This document shows positions 8,323 to 17,995 of a DNA stretch of 52,096 bases, in pieces (the stretch's first letter is position 1; the number at the start of each line of letters is the position of its first letter). The notes beneath the pieces are model-generated. The model was not told the DNA's origin. It did no database searches and saw only the letters and a program-made list of their open reading frames with translations. The stretch is from NCBI GenBank assembly GCA_947629485.1, contig CANRDX010000010.1, forward strand, positions 1-52,096, written 5' to 3'. The stretch is from an uncultured Clostridia bacterium (GTDB lineage: Bacteria > Bacillota > Clostridia > Christensenellales > Borkfalkiaceae). The position numbers and the translations under genes were made by a program.

Positions 8323-8822
8323 TCGTGAAACGCTGTATTTTGGGAACGCTTGCGGGCGTGTTGTTGGCGCTCGGCGTCTACTATATCGTTGATACGGCCG
8401 TTGTGTTTGCGGACGGCGGCGCCGCGGCGGGCGACACGCTGGCGGATTGGCTGTGGGATATCCTCAATAGGGAGAGGGGGAACGAGTTCCTCTTCGATCT
8501 CTTCGACGCGCTCTGGTTTTTCCGTTTTATCGGTGCGCTCTTGATATTCGATCTGCTGTATTGCGTCGCCGAAAAGCGGTATTCGACGGGAATGTTTGCG
8601 ATCGCAGTCGCGCAGTGCGCGCTGCTTGCTTTCTCCCTCGTCTGCGAACCGTTGAGCAGGTATGCGCGCGAGGTATTGTGCGGCGGCTCGTACGAGTTCG
8701 GAGAGGCGCGGATCCTCATCGGAACGATCGGCGGCTGCAAACTGCTTGTTGCGGCTTGCATGACGGGGCTTGCAGTTTCCTATGTCGTCGTCAAATCCAA
8801 AAGCCGTAAAAAACGAAAATAG
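8319..8822 (+). CDS. Hypothetical membrane protein, four predicted TM segments
   Basis: 167 residues; the start overlaps the upstream stop by four bases, with GGAGGAGGCGG just before it. Hydrophobic segments at about residues 5-25, 70-86, 92-110 and 130-153, with a basic C-terminal tail KSKSRKKRK on the cytoplasmic side. I do not recognise a family. Translational coupling to the membrane-tethered Xre protein suggests the two form a complex or a sensor-regulator unit (inference). Confidence 0.75.
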   Translation: MIVKRCILGTLAGVLLALGVYYIVDTAVVFADGGAAAGDTLADWLWDILNRERGNEFLFDLFDALWFFRFIGALLIFDLLYCVAEKRYSTGMFAIAVAQCALLAFSLVCEPLSRYAREVLCGGSYEFGEARILIGTIGGCKLLVAACMTGLAVSYVVVKSKSRKKRK

Positions 8823-8861
8823 AGCGTCGGACGGGGCAGTATGAGGGGATTGGAAGTTCAA

Positions 8862-8995
8862 CCCCCACCACCCGCTACGCGGGAGCCGCCCCCTTCAAAG
8901 GGGGCAGCTCTAACCCCCACCTGTCACGGCAAAGCCGTGCCACCCTCCCCCTTAAAAGGGGTAGGGCTTTACCTTCAAAGGGGGCAGCTCTAAGC
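8862..8995. repeat. Palindromic repeat cluster (GTCACGGC family)
   Basis: Several nested hairpins: CCCGCTACGCGGG, CCCCCTTCAAAGGGGG, then a unit at 8914-8966 with CACGGCAAAGCCGTG and CCCCTTAAAAGGGG. The last unit recurs at 30802-30853 and 37995-38047. No coding capacity. Confidence 0.65.
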
Positions 8996-9010
8996 CCGCT
9001 TATTATGGTA

Positions 9011-9043
9011 AAACCAAAACGCCCGCCCTTGCGAAGGGGCGGG
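9011..9043 (-). terminator. Terminator of the minus-strand transporter gene
   Basis: Minus strand: CCCGCCCCTT, loop CGC, AAGGGCGGG, then CGTTTTGGTTTT. It lies 28 bases after the stop and could also work on the plus strand. Confidence 0.75.
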
Positions 9044-9070
9044 TTCTTTTCCGTAAAATGGGGGGATAGG

Positions 9071-10366
9071 TCAGAGCGTTACGAGCATGAGGACGCCGAG
9101 GGCGGCAAAGAGCGCGGGAAGGGAGACGGCGGCGCCGTACAGAATGAATTTTCCGTAGCCGTATTTCACGCCGTGCCGCGCGAGAATGGAACTCCACATG
9201 ATCCCCGCGAGCGCGCCGATGGGCGTAAAGAGGGCGCCCAAATTAGAACCGACGACGGTGGCAAGCACCGCGGGGAGCGAATGCACCGATTCGAGCACCG
9301 AGGAAAAGAGCACGCTCATGGGAATGTTGTTCACGAGGTTGGAGACGAGAAAAGAGGAGACGCCGTATTTCACGATGTGTCCGCTTTCGCCGAAAAACGA
9401 GGCTACCATGTCTGTGATACCCTGTGCGTCGAGCGCGATGACCATCACAAACATGGAGAGCACGAAGGGGACGAGTTCGTAGGGTGCGCGCCGAAGGCAG
9501 CCCAAGAGCGCGGCGGGCTTTCGGCGGCGGAAGGCGGAGACGGCGAGGGAGAAGAGAAACAGGCTCCCCACGGCGCAAACCGCCACGATCCACATCTCCA
9601 ACCCGAAGTATGGACCCACGGCAAGGAGCAGGGTGCACGCGCCGAGATGGACGATCCCCGCGCCGAGCTGTAATTTATCTTCGAGGACGACGTCCTCCGC
9701 GCGCCCCTCGATGGGAGCGGAGAGTTTCTTTCGGAACAGGAGCCATAAAACGAGCAGCCCCACGCCGCCGGCGCACACCGTCGGGAGGACGGAATATTCG
9801 AGATAGGTGACGAAATCCACCCCGAAGGCGCCCGCAAGATAGATGTTCGTCGGATTGCCGATGATGAGCGCCATGCTCCATGTGTTCGCCGCGACGAATT
9901 CCGCGACGAGATAGGGAATGGGGTCGATCCCCGCGCGCTTGGAGAAATATAGAATGAAGGGCGTGAAGGAGAGGATGATCACGTCGTTGGAAGTGAATAC
10001 GGTGAGCAGAGAGACGACGGCATAGAGGAGAAAGAACAGCCGTTTTTGGCTCGTTCCCGCCCGCCTGAGTGCGGCGTTCGCAAAATAGCGGAAGAACCCC
10101 AGCTCGTCCAAGAAGACGGAGAGCACCGTCATGGAGAGAAAGAGTGCGAGGATCTTCAAGGGATTGACCGCGGTATCGGCGGCGAGCGCGTCCGCCACGG
10201 CGGAGATATCCGCCGCGCCCGTCGCGAGCAGGATACATGCGCCGATCAGCGTGACGATCCAGAACGTGGAGACGCTGAATTTTCCGAGGCGGAGTTTTGG
10301 AAAAAAGAGCACGCCGGCGATCATCGAGACACAGGTGAGGGCGGCGATGACGGCGGTTAAGACCAT
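9071..10366 (-). CDS. ArsB/NhaD/citrate-type (ion transporter superfamily) permease
   Basis: 431 residues from ATG 10366; longer in-frame versions start inside or upstream of the promoter at 10416-10444. At least ten hydrophobic segments; typical motifs of ArsB/NhaD-like carriers include TSNDVIILSFTPF, a GNPTNIYLAG segment (the 'GNPTN' re-entrant motif) and VSNLVNNIPMSVLF with GSNLGALFTPIGAL in the second half. These mark the two inverted repeats of the fold. Substrate may be Na+/H+, arsenite or an organic anion; no arsenic-resistance partner (arsR, arsA) is adjacent, so the substrate is open. Monocistronic and divergent from the ribosomal cluster. Confidence 0.85.
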   Translation of the reverse strand: MVLTAVIAALTCVSMIAGVLFFPKLRLGKFSVSTFWIVTLIGACILLATGAADISAVADALAADTAVNPLKILALFLSMTVLSVFLDELGFFRYFANAALRRAGTSQKRLFFLLYAVVSLLTVFTSNDVIILSFTPFILYFSKRAGIDPIPYLVAEFVAANTWSMALIIGNPTNIYLAGAFGVDFVTYLEYSVLPTVCAGGVGLLVLWLLFRKKLSAPIEGRAEDVVLEDKLQLGAGIVHLGACTLLLAVGPYFGLEMWIVAVCAVGSLFLFSLAVSAFRRRKPAALLGCLRRAPYELVPFVLSMFVMVIALDAQGITDMVASFFGESGHIVKYGVSSFLVSNLVNNIPMSVLFSSVLESVHSLPAVLATVVGSNLGALFTPIGALAGIMWSSILARHGVKYGYGKFILYGAAVSLPALFAALGVLMLVTL

Positions 10367-10415
10367 CTTCGACCTTCTGCCCCTTCCCTTCGGGGAAACG
10401 GGCACAACGGCGTTC

Positions 10416-10444
10416 ATTGTAGCACCCGCGCGCCCCTTTGTCAA
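10416..10444 (-). promoter_or_regulatory. Promoter of the permease gene
   Basis: Minus strand: TTGACA (10439-10444), 17-base spacer, TACAAT (10416-10421). Near-perfect consensus; decides the start codon at 10366. Confidence 0.8.
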
Positions 10445-10567
10445 TTCCTTCGTGCGCACGCAAGGAAAATTTTCGGCAAAACGGGCGCAAAAGGGGAGAA
10501 AGGGCGAAGGTTCGACAGAAAAACAGAAAAATTCCCTAAAAATTTCCGAAAACCTCGCCCCAAATGT

Positions 10568-10596
10568 TTGACAAGCCTTGCGGTTTATGTTAATCT
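10568..10596 (+). promoter_or_regulatory. Promoter of the S10 ribosomal operon
   Basis: TTGACA (10568-10573), 17-base spacer, TAATCT (10591-10596). No other good promoter is seen until 24105, so this may drive rpsJ through secY and beyond. Confidence 0.8.
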
Positions 10597-10602
10597 AAAT
10601 AT

Positions 10603-10853
10603 GCTGTGTCTCTATGCACGGTGCTTTTTCCGTGCGGAGCTGCGTGTAGGGTTGAGGCGGGAAGTTACTGAAAAATCGAGGTCGAAAGCCCCTCGGCAGA
10701 TAATTTCCGCTGACAAGTGTGGGACTTGATTCCTGCGACGAACCGAGGCTTTTGCGAGAAACACCGCAAAAACGCGTGTTTTTTTGATAAAGATACCTCG
10801 ACACGCACGGATGCGTTGACGCAGTAAAGTTCGTAAAACAAGGAGAAAAGAAA
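10603..10853 (+). promoter_or_regulatory. Long 5' leader of the S10 operon, possible r-protein or attenuator control
   Basis: About 250 bases between the predicted transcript start and rpsJ with no gene. It contains an early GCACGG/CCGTGC hairpin (about 10617-10636) and at 10758-10785 a hairpin (AAACACCGC/GCGTGTTT) followed by seven T residues that looks like a conditional terminator. S10 leaders are a known autoregulatory site in other bacteria; the structure here was only inspected by eye. Confidence 0.45.
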
Positions 10854-11153
10854 ATGGCAAGTCAGAAAATCAGGATCAAACTTTCGGCGTACGACCACGA
10901 ACTCGTGGATAAGGCTGCGAGCCGCATCGTCGAGACCATGCAAAAGGGCGGGGCAAAGATCTCGGGTCCCATTCCGCTCCCCACGGAGCGCGAGATCGTG
11001 ACCATCCTGCGCAGCCCCCATAAGGATAAGGATTCGCGCGAGCAGTTCGAGCTTCGCACCTATAAGCGTATCATCGACATCTATTCCCCGAACGCGAAAT
11101 TGCTCGACAGCATCCAGCTCCCCGCGGGCGTGGATATTAAAGTAAAATTGTAA
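10854..11153 (+). CDS. rpsJ: 30S ribosomal protein S10
   Basis: 99 residues, normal length. Begins [18 protein letters not shown] and carries the S10 loop [11 protein letters not shown] and the end [14 protein letters not shown]10 binds the 30S head and, with NusB, acts in antitermination. AAGGAG precedes the ATG. First gene of the cluster; 135 bases separate it from rplC, more than elsewhere in the operon. Confidence 0.98.
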   Translation: MASQKIRIKLSAYDHELVDKAASRIVETMQKGGAKISGPIPLPTEREIVTILRSPHKDKDSREQFELRTYKRIIDIYSPNAKLLDSIQLPAGVDIKVKL

Positions 11154-11288
11154 GGCGCGCGCGAGAGGCGAGAGGGTTTGCGGCGGCGCCTAAAATCCCC
11201 TCTGCTTCTTCCGCAACGGAAAACGAAATCGTAATACTGCGGCAGCGTGGTATTCACAAAATAAAACCATAGGAGTGAACTTTATCTA

Positions 11289-11912
11289 ATGAGTAAAGCA
11301 ATCATCGGACGCAAAGTGGGTATGACCCAGATCTTTGCGGAAGACGGGAAGGTCATTCCCGTCACGGTCGTCGAGGCAGGTCCCTGCCCCGTCGTGCAGG
11401 TCAAAACGGAGGAGTCCGACGGCTACGCCGCGCTCAAACTCGGATTTTTGGCCGCGAAGGAAAAGAGCCTGACGAAGCCCGATCTCGGGCAGTTCAAGAA
11501 GGCGGGCGTCGCGCCCTGCAAGTATTTGAAGGAAGTCAAAGGGCTTGAAGGCTACAAGGTCGGCGACGTTCTCAAAGCGGACGTGTTCGCCGCGGGCGAC
11601 AAGGTAGACGTTTCGGGCGTTTCGAAAGGGCACGGCTACACGGGCGTCATCAAGCGTTGGAACCAGCACCGCTTGAAGGAAACGCACGGCGTAGGCCCCG
11701 TACACAGGGAGCCGGGTTCTATGGGTTCCATCTCCGATCCCTCGCGCGTGTTCAAGCACAAGCACCTCGCCGGGCAGTACGGCGTCGAGAACGTCACCGT
11801 TCAGAATCTCGAAGTCGTGCGCGTAGACGCCAAGCGGAACGCCATCCTCATCAAGGGCGCCGTTCCCGGTCCGAAGGGCAGCGTCGTTACGATCAGAACC
11901 ACCGTCAAGTAA
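11289..11912 (+). CDS. rplC: 50S ribosomal protein L3
   Basis: 207 residues; starts KAIIGRKVGMTQIF and contains the extended loop with GHGYTGVIKRW and GPVHREPGSMGSISDPSRVF that reaches toward the peptidyl transferase centre. L3 is an early assembly protein. The AGGAG motif lies 13 bases before the ATG, wider than in neighbouring genes. Confidence 0.98.
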   Translation: MSKAIIGRKVGMTQIFAEDGKVIPVTVVEAGPCPVVQVKTEESDGYAALKLGFLAAKEKSLTKPDLGQFKKAGVAPCKYLKEVKGLEGYKVGDVLKADVFAAGDKVDVSGVSKGHGYTGVIKRWNQHRLKETHGVGPVHREPGSMGSISDPSRVFKHKHLAGQYGVENVTVQNLEVVRVDAKRNAILIKGAVPGPKGSVVTIRTTVK

Positions 11913-11925
11913 AGGAGCGAAAGAA

Positions 11926-12549
11926 ATGGCAAACGTGAAAGTATATAATATGAAAGGCGCGGAAGTCGGATCGCTCGAATTGGACGACGCGGTGTTCGGC
12001 GCGGAATATAACGAACCGCTCATCCATCAGGCGGTCGTCACCTACCTTGCAAACCAGCGTCAGGGCACGAAGTCCGCGCTCACGAGGACGGAAGTCCGCG
12101 GCGGCGGCGCAAAGCCGTGGCGCCAGAAGGGTACGGGCAGAGCGCGTCAGGGTTCGACGCGCGCGCCTCAATGGACGAAGGGCGGCGTCGTGTTCGCGCC
12201 CAAGTCCCGCGATTTCACCAAGAAGATGAATGTGACGGCACGCCGCGGCGCGCTTGTCTCCGCCCTCTCCAAGAAGGTGGCGGACGGCGAGCTTCTCGTC
12301 GTGGACGAGCTTACGGTCTCCGGCCCCAAGACGAAGGAGATGGAAGCGTTCAGAAAGGCGTTCAAACTCGAAAAGAGGGCGGTCGTCGTCATGGACGAGG
12401 CCAACCCAGACGTGATCCTTGCGGCGCGCAATCTTCCCACCGTAAAGACGATCTCCGTGGAGGAGATCAACACCTACGAAATCGTCGCGAACGCCGTCGT
12501 GGTCCTCACGAAGGGTTCCGTGAAAAAACTCGAGGAGGCGTATTGCTGA
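11926..12549 (+). CDS. rplD: 50S ribosomal protein L4
   Basis: 207 residues with the L4 hallmarks [27 protein letters not shown] and the internal extended loop that lines the exit tunnel. In several bacteria L4 represses its own operon through the leader RNA. AAAGGAG before the ATG; its TGA shares one base with the rplW start. Confidence 0.98.
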   Translation: MANVKVYNMKGAEVGSLELDDAVFGAEYNEPLIHQAVVTYLANQRQGTKSALTRTEVRGGGAKPWRQKGTGRARQGSTRAPQWTKGGVVFAPKSRDFTKKMNVTARRGALVSALSKKVADGELLVVDELTVSGPKTKEMEAFRKAFKLEKRAVVVMDEANPDVILAARNLPTVKTISVEEINTYEIVANAVVVLTKGSVKKLEEAYC

Positions 12550-12839
12550 TGATACCCGAAGACATCATCTTAAAGCCCGTTCTCACCGAAAAGGCGACGG
12601 ACGGCATTGCGGATAAGAGATACACGTTCACCGTTCTCAAAACGGCGAACAAGACGCAGATCAAGATCGCCGTCGAGAAAATGTTCTCGGTGAAGGTCAA
12701 GAGCGTCAACACCATCACCCAACGCGGCAAGCTCAAAAGAATGGGCAGAAACGAAGGGTACACGCCTACCACGAAGAAGGCGGTCGTCACGCTGACAGAG
12801 GATAGCAAAGCGATCGAATTCTTCAACGCGTTGCAGTAA
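12549..12839 (+). CDS. rplW: 50S ribosomal protein L23
   Basis: 96 residues; [15 protein letters not shown] start ([15 protein letters not shown]) and the end region [18 protein letters not shown]23 lies at the tunnel exit and docks SRP and trigger factor. The start at 12549 overlaps the rplD stop (TGATG), giving translational coupling; longer in-frame starts upstream lie within rplD. Confidence 0.97.
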   Translation: MIPEDIILKPVLTEKATDGIADKRYTFTVLKTANKTQIKIAVEKMFSVKVKSVNTITQRGKLKRMGRNEGYTPTTKKAVVTLTEDSKAIEFFNALQ

Positions 12840-12854
12840 CGGAGGAAACAGGAA

Positions 12855-13682
12855 ATGGCAGTCAAGAGATATAAACCCACTTCCGCCGCGCGCCGCCTCA
12901 TGACGGTGCCCAACTACGGCGAGATCTCCAAAGTGAAGCCCGAGCGCGCGCTTTTGGAGGACCAGAGAAAGTCGGGCGGCAGAAACAACGCCGGCAGGAT
13001 CACCGTGCGTCACATCGGCGGCGGCAACAGAAAGAAGTACCGTATCATCGACTTCAAGCGCAATAAGGACGGCATCCCCGCGACGGTGAGGAGCATCGAA
13101 TACGACCCCAACCGCAGCGCGAACATCGCCCTCCTCGTCTATGCGGACGGCGTGAAGAAGTATATCCTCGCTCCCGTCGGTCTGAACGTGGGCGACAAGG
13201 TCGTCAGCGGCGCGGGCGCCGATATCAAGGTCGGCAACACCCTTCCTCTTACGGATATCCCCGTCGGCACGATGATCCACAACATCGAGCTGAAACCGGG
13301 CAGGGGCGGCCAGATCGCGAGAAGCGCGGGCATCTCCGCGCAGATCATGGCGCGCGAAGGGCAGTATGCGACGATCAAGATGCCCTCGGGCGAAATGCGT
13401 CTCATTCCCGCCGTCTGCCGCGCGACGATCGGTCAGGTCGGCAACGTCGAACACGAGATCATCCGCATCGGTAAGGCGGGCAAGACCCGTCACCTCGGCA
13501 TCCGTCCCACCGTGCGCGGTTCGGTCATGAACCCCAACGATCACCCTCACGGCGGCGGCGAAGGCAAATCTCCCGTCGGCCATGCAGGTCCCGAGACGCC
13601 GTGGGGCAAGCCCGCGCTCGGATACAAGACGAGAAAGAAGAAGAATCCGACGAGCAAGTTCATCTTGAAGCGGATCAATTAA
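12855..13682 (+). CDS. rplB: 50S ribosomal protein L2
   Basis: 275 residues, normal length; contains [15 protein letters not shown], the [13 protein letters not shown] segment and the C-terminal [15 protein letters not shown] motif with the conserved His near the peptidyl transferase centre. GGAGG ribosome site, 15 bases after rplW. Confidence 0.98.
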   Translation: MAVKRYKPTSAARRLMTVPNYGEISKVKPERALLEDQRKSGGRNNAGRITVRHIGGGNRKKYRIIDFKRNKDGIPATVRSIEYDPNRSANIALLVYADGVKKYILAPVGLNVGDKVVSGAGADIKVGNTLPLTDIPVGTMIHNIELKPGRGGQIARSAGISAQIMAREGQYATIKMPSGEMRLIPAVCRATIGQVGNVEHEIIRIGKAGKTRHLGIRPTVRGSVMNPNDHPHGGGEGKSPVGHAGPETPWGKPALGYKTRKKKNPTSKFILKRIN

Positions 13683-13695
13683 GGAGGGAAAGGAA

Positions 13696-13974
13696 ATGTC
13701 GAGAAGTATCAAGAAAGGCCCTTACGTCGAAGCCAAGCTCCTTGCGAGGATCGAGGCGATGAACGAGGCGAACGAAAAGAAAGTGCTCAAAACTTGGTCG
13801 AGAGCTTCCACGATCTTCCCTCAAATGGTCGGCCACACGATCGCCGTTTACGACGGCAGGAAGCACGTTCCCGTGTATATTACCGAGGACATGGTGGGAT
13901 GCAAGCTCGGTGAGTTCGCGCCCACGCGGACGTTCAGGGGTCATACGGCGAAATCCACGACGCCCGGCAAATAA
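13696..13974 (+). CDS. rpsS: 30S ribosomal protein S19
   Basis: 92 residues; [14 protein letters not shown] start and [30 protein letters not shown]. Partners S13 in the 30S head near the A site. Preceded by AAGGAGGG. Confidence 0.98.
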   Translation: MSRSIKKGPYVEAKLLARIEAMNEANEKKVLKTWSRASTIFPQMVGHTIAVYDGRKHVPVYITEDMVGCKLGEFAPTRTFRGHTAKSTTPGK

Positions 13975-13986
13975 GGAGGAACGGAA

Positions 13987-14388
13987 ATGGCTGGTAATAT
14001 GAAGAAAAAGGCCGAGAGGGTGGAGGCAAACAGAGAAAAACGCCCTTATGCGGTCGCAAAGTATATCAGGGTATCTCCCTATAAGGTGAGAACGGTGCTC
14101 GACCTCATCCGCGGCAAGAGCGTGAAAGAGGCGTTGGCGATCCTCGAAAATTGCCCCAACGGAGGCGCGGAACCCACCAAGAAAACGCTGTTGAGCGCGG
14201 TCGCGAACGCCGAGCACAACCAGGGCATGGACAGGAACGATCTCATCGTCGCCGTCTGCTATGCGAACGGCGGAACGAGCCTCAAACGCATGCAGCCCGT
14301 CTCCAAAGGAAGAGGGCACGCCATTCTCAAAAGAACGAGCCACATCACCGTCATTCTTGACGTGAAGAAAGCGGAGGGAGAACTGTAA
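13987..14388 (+). CDS. rplV: 50S ribosomal protein L22
   Basis: 133 residues, slightly longer than usual because of about 18 extra charged N-terminal residues ([18 protein letters not shown]). Core: [20 protein letters not shown] and the tunnel beta-hairpin with [14 protein letters not shown]. The TAA overlaps the rpsC ATG by one base. Confidence 0.97.
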   Translation: MAGNMKKKAERVEANREKRPYAVAKYIRVSPYKVRTVLDLIRGKSVKEALAILENCPNGGAEPTKKTLLSAVANAEHNQGMDRNDLIVAVCYANGGTSLKRMQPVSKGRGHAILKRTSHITVILDVKKAEGEL

Positions 14389-15047
14389 TGGGACAGAAAG
14401 TAAATCCTCATGGACTTCGGGTCGGAGTCATCAAGAGCTGGGATACGCAGTGGTATGCCGATAAGAAGGAATTCGCCGGCTACCTCAAAGAAGATCACAC
14501 CATCCGTACCTTCATCAAGAAGAAGTACTATGCTTCTGCGGTCTCCCGTATCCTGATCGAGCGGGCTGCCGGCAAGATCGTCGTCACCATTCACACGGGA
14601 AGGCCGGGCGTGCTCATCGGAAAGGCGGGCGCGGAGATCGAGGTCATCAAGAAGGATCTTGCGAAGCTCACGAAGGGCAAGCAGGTCATCATCAACGTCA
14701 TCGAAGTGAGAAAGCCCGACGCAGACGCGCAGCTCGTCGCCGAGAGCGTTGCGGCACAGCTTGAAAAGCGCACTTCGTTCAGAAGGGCGATGAAGCAGGC
14801 CATCGGCAAGACGATGCGCGCGGGCGTAAAGGGTGTGAAGATGCAGGTCTCGGGCCGTCTCGACGGACGCGAGATCGCGGGCACCGAGCACTACAACGAG
14901 GGTTCCATTCCCTTGCAGACGCTGCGTGCGGACATCGACTACGGCTTTGCGGAAGCGCACACCACGTTCGGCATGATCGGCGTGAAGTGCTGGATCTACA
15001 AGGGCGACGTCCTCAAAGCGGGAAAGAAGCCGGAAGGAGGCAGATAA
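14388..15047 (+). CDS. rpsC: 30S ribosomal protein S3
   Basis: 219 residues. [13 protein letters not shown] start, KH domain with [18 protein letters not shown], and the conserved [21 protein letters not shown] region. Part of the mRNA entry pore. Coupled by one-base overlaps to both rplV and rplP. Confidence 0.98.
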   Translation: MGQKVNPHGLRVGVIKSWDTQWYADKKEFAGYLKEDHTIRTFIKKKYYASAVSRILIERAAGKIVVTIHTGRPGVLIGKAGAEIEVIKKDLAKLTKGKQVIINVIEVRKPDADAQLVAESVAAQLEKRTSFRRAMKQAIGKTMRAGVKGVKMQVSGRLDGREIAGTEHYNEGSIPLQTLRADIDYGFAEAHTTFGMIGVKCWIYKGDVLKAGKKPEGGR

Positions 15048-15493
15048 TGTTAATTCCCAAGAGAGTGAAGAGAAGAAAGCAGCACCGCGGAAGTTTGAAG
15101 GGCGCTGCGCACAAGGGAAATAAGATCGCGTACGGCGAGTACGGTCTCGTTGCCGAAGAAGCGGCGTGGATCAAGTCCAACCAGATCGAGGCCGCCCGTA
15201 TCGCAATGACCCGTTTCATCAAGCGCGGCGGGCAGGTTTGGATCGACATCTTCCCGCACAAGCCCATCACGCGTCACCCCGCCGAAGCCCGTATGGGTTC
15301 GGGCAAGGGCGGCGTAGAGTTCTGGGTCGCGGTGGTGAAGCCCGGCAGAGTGCTGTTCGAGATGGCGGGCGTGCCCGAGGACGTAGCGCGCGAAGCAATG
15401 CGCCTCGCCTCGCACAAGCTGCCCATCAAGTGCAAATTCGTAAAGAAAGAGGCGGAAGTTCCCGCCCAAAATACAGAAGGCGGTGAATTGTGA
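15047..15493 (+). CDS. rplP: 50S ribosomal protein L16
   Basis: 148 residues from ATG 15047, which overlaps the rpsC stop; the upstream in-frame extension lies within rps[16 protein letters not shown] start, [15 protein letters not shown] and [18 protein letters not shown]. The C-terminus carries ~10 extra residues. Needed for the A-site tRNA environment. Confidence 0.98.
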   Translation: MLIPKRVKRRKQHRGSLKGAAHKGNKIAYGEYGLVAEEAAWIKSNQIEAARIAMTRFIKRGGQVWIDIFPHKPITRHPAEARMGSGKGGVEFWVAVVKPGRVLFEMAGVPEDVAREAMRLASHKLPIKCKFVKKEAEVPAQNTEGGEL

Positions 15494-15684
15494 TGAAGAA
15501 TGAATTCCACAACATGACCGACGTAGAGCTTGCGAAGAAGCTCCAAGATCTCAAAAGCGAGCTGTTCAACCTCCGTTTCCGCCATGCGAGCGGCCAGCTC
15601 GAAAATCCCGTCTCCATCCGGACGTGCAAGCGGGATATCGCAAGAGTGAATACGGAGATCCGCGCACGCCGCGCGAAGGCGTAA
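15493..15684 (+). CDS. rpmC: 50S ribosomal protein L29
   Basis: 63 residues: two helices with [19 protein letters not shown] and [21 protein letters not shown] 15493 overlaps the rplP stop (TGATG); an in-frame GTG three bases earlier is possible but less likely. Sits at the tunnel exit next to L23. Confidence 0.96.
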   Translation: MKNEFHNMTDVELAKKLQDLKSELFNLRFRHASGQLENPVSIRTCKRDIARVNTEIRARRAKA

Positions 15685-15696
15685 GGGGGCAGGAAC

Positions 15697-15951
15697 ATGG
15701 AAAGAAATTTGAGAAAAGAGAGAGTCGGGGTAGTTGTCTCCGACAAGATGGATAAGACAGTCGTCGTCGCGGTGACGGACAAGGCAAAGCACCCCGTCTA
15801 CAAGAAGACGATCACGCGCACGAGGAAGTTCAAGGCGCACGACGAACTCAACGAGTGCGGCGTAGGCGACAAGGTTCGCATCGTCGAGACGAGAAAGCTC
15901 TCGAAAGATAAGAACTGGCGCGTTGCCGAGATCGTCGAGAAGGCGAAGTAA
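15697..15951 (+). CDS. rpsQ: 30S ribosomal protein S17
   Basis: 84 residues; [19 protein letters not shown] and [32 protein letters not shown]-fold protein that binds 16S rRNA early. Ribosome site AAGGGGG. Confidence 0.98.
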   Translation: MERNLRKERVGVVVSDKMDKTVVVAVTDKAKHPVYKKTITRTRKFKAHDELNECGVGDKVRIVETRKLSKDKNWRVAEIVEKAK

Positions 15952-15963
15952 GGAGGAAGCGGT

Positions 15964-16332
15964 ATGATTCAACCTCAAACAAGGCTTAAAGTTGCCGACA
16001 ACTCGGGTGCGAAGGAACTGATGTGCATCCGCGTGCTCGGCGGCAGTTTCAGAAGAAGCGGCAATATCGGCGACGTCATCGTAGCCAGCGTCAAAACGGC
16101 GAACCCGGGCGGCGCGGTGAAGAAGGGCGAAGTCGTCAAGGCGGTCATCGTCAGAACGGCGAAGGGCATCCGCAGGGCGGACGGCACCTACATCCGGTTC
16201 GACGATAACGCGGCAGTTATCATCGACGCACAGAAACAACCCAAAGGTACCCGTATCTTTGGACCGATCGCGAGAGAACTGAGAGAGAAGGACTATATGA
16301 GGATCATCTCTCTCGCTCCCGAAGTACTGTAA
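15964..16332 (+). CDS. rplN: 50S ribosomal protein L14
   Basis: 122 residues, exact family length. [20 protein letters not shown] start, [17 protein letters not shown] and [13 protein letters not shown]. Forms an inter-subunit bridge and is the binding site of the silencing factor RsfS. Confidence 0.98.
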   Translation: MIQPQTRLKVADNSGAKELMCIRVLGGSFRRSGNIGDVIVASVKTANPGGAVKKGEVVKAVIVRTAKGIRRADGTYIRFDDNAAVIIDAQKQPKGTRIFGPIARELREKDYMRIISLAPEVL

Positions 16333-16343
16333 GGAGGCACGCC

Positions 16344-16745
16344 GTGAAAGTTAAAGTCAACGATAACGTGCTCGTCATTACGGGCAAATACAAGGGCAAG
16401 AAGGGCAAGGTCCTCAAAACCGATCCCGCCTCCGGCAGAGTGATCGTCGAGGGCGTGAACCTCGTGCACAAGCACGAGAAGGCGAGGAAGGCGAACGAGA
16501 CTTCCCGCATCGTCACCGAGGAATCGCCCATCGACGTTTCCAACGTCGAAGTCGTCTGCGACAAGTGCGGCAAGGCAACGCGCGTCGGGCATGCGTTTGT
16601 AGACGGCAAGAAGGTGCGCGTCTGCAAGAAGTGCGGCGCGTCGCTGGACAAGGCGTTTGCGAAGAAGATCAAAAAAGCCGAAGAGACGCCTGAAGAGGCG
16701 CCCAAGAAGCGCACGAGAAAGCGCAGCCAGAAGGCGGAAGAATAA
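16344..16745 (+). CDS. rplX: 50S ribosomal protein L24 with zinc ribbon and charged tail
   Basis: 133 residues from a GTG start with AAGGAGG upstream. KOW domain: DNVLVITGKYKGKKGKVLK. The C-terminal half holds four cysteines (72, 75, 94, 97; CDKCG and CKKCG) that should bind zinc, seen in some Firmicutes forms. It then runs on for about 30 residues rich in Lys, Arg and Glu, longer than the usual ~103-residue protein. Assembly initiator of the large subunit. Confidence 0.96.
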   Translation: MKVKVNDNVLVITGKYKGKKGKVLKTDPASGRVIVEGVNLVHKHEKARKANETSRIVTEESPIDVSNVEVVCDKCGKATRVGHAFVDGKKVRVCKKCGASLDKAFAKKIKKAEETPEEAPKKRTRKRSQKAEE

Positions 16746-16763
16746 GGGGGCGGAGGAAAGAAA

Positions 16764-17384
16764 ATGGCAGAGAAGAAATCGGCGAAAGCCGCTCCCGCAA
16801 AGAGCGCTGCGCCCGCGAAAACGGAGAGCGCCGCACCCGCGGAAAAGAGCAGAGTCAGAGTGCTGTATGAGACGGAGGTCGTTCCCTATCTCATCAAGAA
16901 GTTCGGCTACACGTCCGTCATGCAGGTGCCCAAGCTCGAAAAGATCGTCATTAACACGGGTCTCGGCGACATCAAGGACAATCAGAAGTCGATGCAGACG
17001 GTGGAAAAAGAGCTTGCCCAGATCACGGGGCAGAAGCCCATCTACCGCAAGGCGACGAAGTCGGTCGCAAACTTCAAGCTCCGCGAGGGCATGAATGTTG
17101 GACTCAAAGTGACGCTCCGCGGCAGAAGGATGTACGACTTCTACGACAAGCTCGTCTCCATCGCGCTCCCGCGCGTACGCGATTTCCGCGGCGTCTCGGA
17201 TAAGGCGTTCGACGGCAGAGGCAATTATGCGCTCGGGCTGAAAGAGCAGCTCATCTTCCCCGAGATCACCTACGATCAGGTGGAGAAGATCCGCGGCATG
17301 GACGTCGTCATCGTGACCACGGCGCGCACCGACGAAGAGGCGAGAGAGCTTTTGAAGGCGCTCGGAATGCCCTTCAAAAAGTAA
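16764..17384 (+). CDS. rplE: 50S ribosomal protein L5 with Ala/Lys-rich N-terminal extension
   Basis: 206 residues versus ~180 in most bacteria; the first ~28 residues are low-complexity Ala-Lys-Pro. The core begins [14 protein letters not shown] and contains [31 protein letters not shown] and [17 protein letters not shown]. Binds 5S rRNA in the central protuberance. The ATG with GGAGG upstream makes the long start credible; no clear alternative start sits at the core. Confidence 0.97.
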   Translation: MAEKKSAKAAPAKSAAPAKTESAAPAEKSRVRVLYETEVVPYLIKKFGYTSVMQVPKLEKIVINTGLGDIKDNQKSMQTVEKELAQITGQKPIYRKATKSVANFKLREGMNVGLKVTLRGRRMYDFYDKLVSIALPRVRDFRGVSDKAFDGRGNYALGLKEQLIFPEITYDQVEKIRGMDVVIVTTARTDEEARELLKALGMPFKK

Positions 17385-17396
17385 GGAGAGACGGAC

Positions 17397-17582
17397 ATGG
17401 CAAAGAAATCAATGATCAACAAACAGCAAAGAAAGCCGAAGTTTTCGACCAGAGCATATACGCGCTGCTCGATCTGCGGCAGACCTCACGCGGTTTTGAG
17501 AAAGTACGGTATCTGCCGTATCTGTTTCAGAGAACTTGCCTATAAAGGGCAGATCCCCGGCGTGAAGAAGGCGAGCTGGTAA
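17397..17582 (+). CDS. rpsN: 30S ribosomal protein S14, zinc-binding type
   Basis: 61 residues: the short, zinc-binding form (also called type Z), with Cys24, Cys27, Cys40 and Cys43 in CSICGRP and CRICFRELA. Ends in IPGVKKASW, typical of the family. Ribosome site AAGGAGAG. Confidence 0.98.
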   Translation: MAKKSMINKQQRKPKFSTRAYTRCSICGRPHAVLRKYGICRICFRELAYKGQIPGVKKASW

Positions 17583-17593
17583 GGAGGCAAGAG

Positions 17594-17983
17594 ATGACAG
17601 ATCCCATTGCAGATATGCTCACAAGAATCAGAAACGCGCTCACCGTCAAGAAGGAGAAGGTGGAGATCCCCGCTTCCAACATGAAGAAGGCGATCGCCGA
17701 GATCCTCCTTCAAGAGGGGTATATTTCGGGCGTAGAACTGAAAGAGAACGATCACGAGGGCGTCATCGTCGTGACGCTCAAATATGCGGACGGCAAGCCG
17801 GTCATCGGCGGGCTGGAAAGAGTTTCCAAGCCGGGGCTTCGCACTTACAGCGGCGCCAAGACGATGCCCAAAGTTCTCGGAGGTTACGGCATTGCCATTA
17901 TTTCCACAAATAAAGGCATCATGACGGATAAAAAGGCGAAGGCGGAGAATGTCGGCGGCGAAGTGCTCTGCTACGTCTATTAA
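17594..17983 (+). CDS. rpsH: 30S ribosomal protein S8
   Basis: 129 residues; starts [15 protein letters not shown] and contains KPGLRTYSG and [20 protein letters not shown] with the C-terminal [10 protein letters not shown]8 represses the spc operon in E. coli; whether it does so here is not visible. Confidence 0.98.
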   Translation: MTDPIADMLTRIRNALTVKKEKVEIPASNMKKAIAEILLQEGYISGVELKENDHEGVIVVTLKYADGKPVIGGLERVSKPGLRTYSGAKTMPKVLGGYGIAIISTNKGIMTDKKAKAENVGGEVLCYVY

Positions 17984-17995
17984 GGAGGGAACGGT

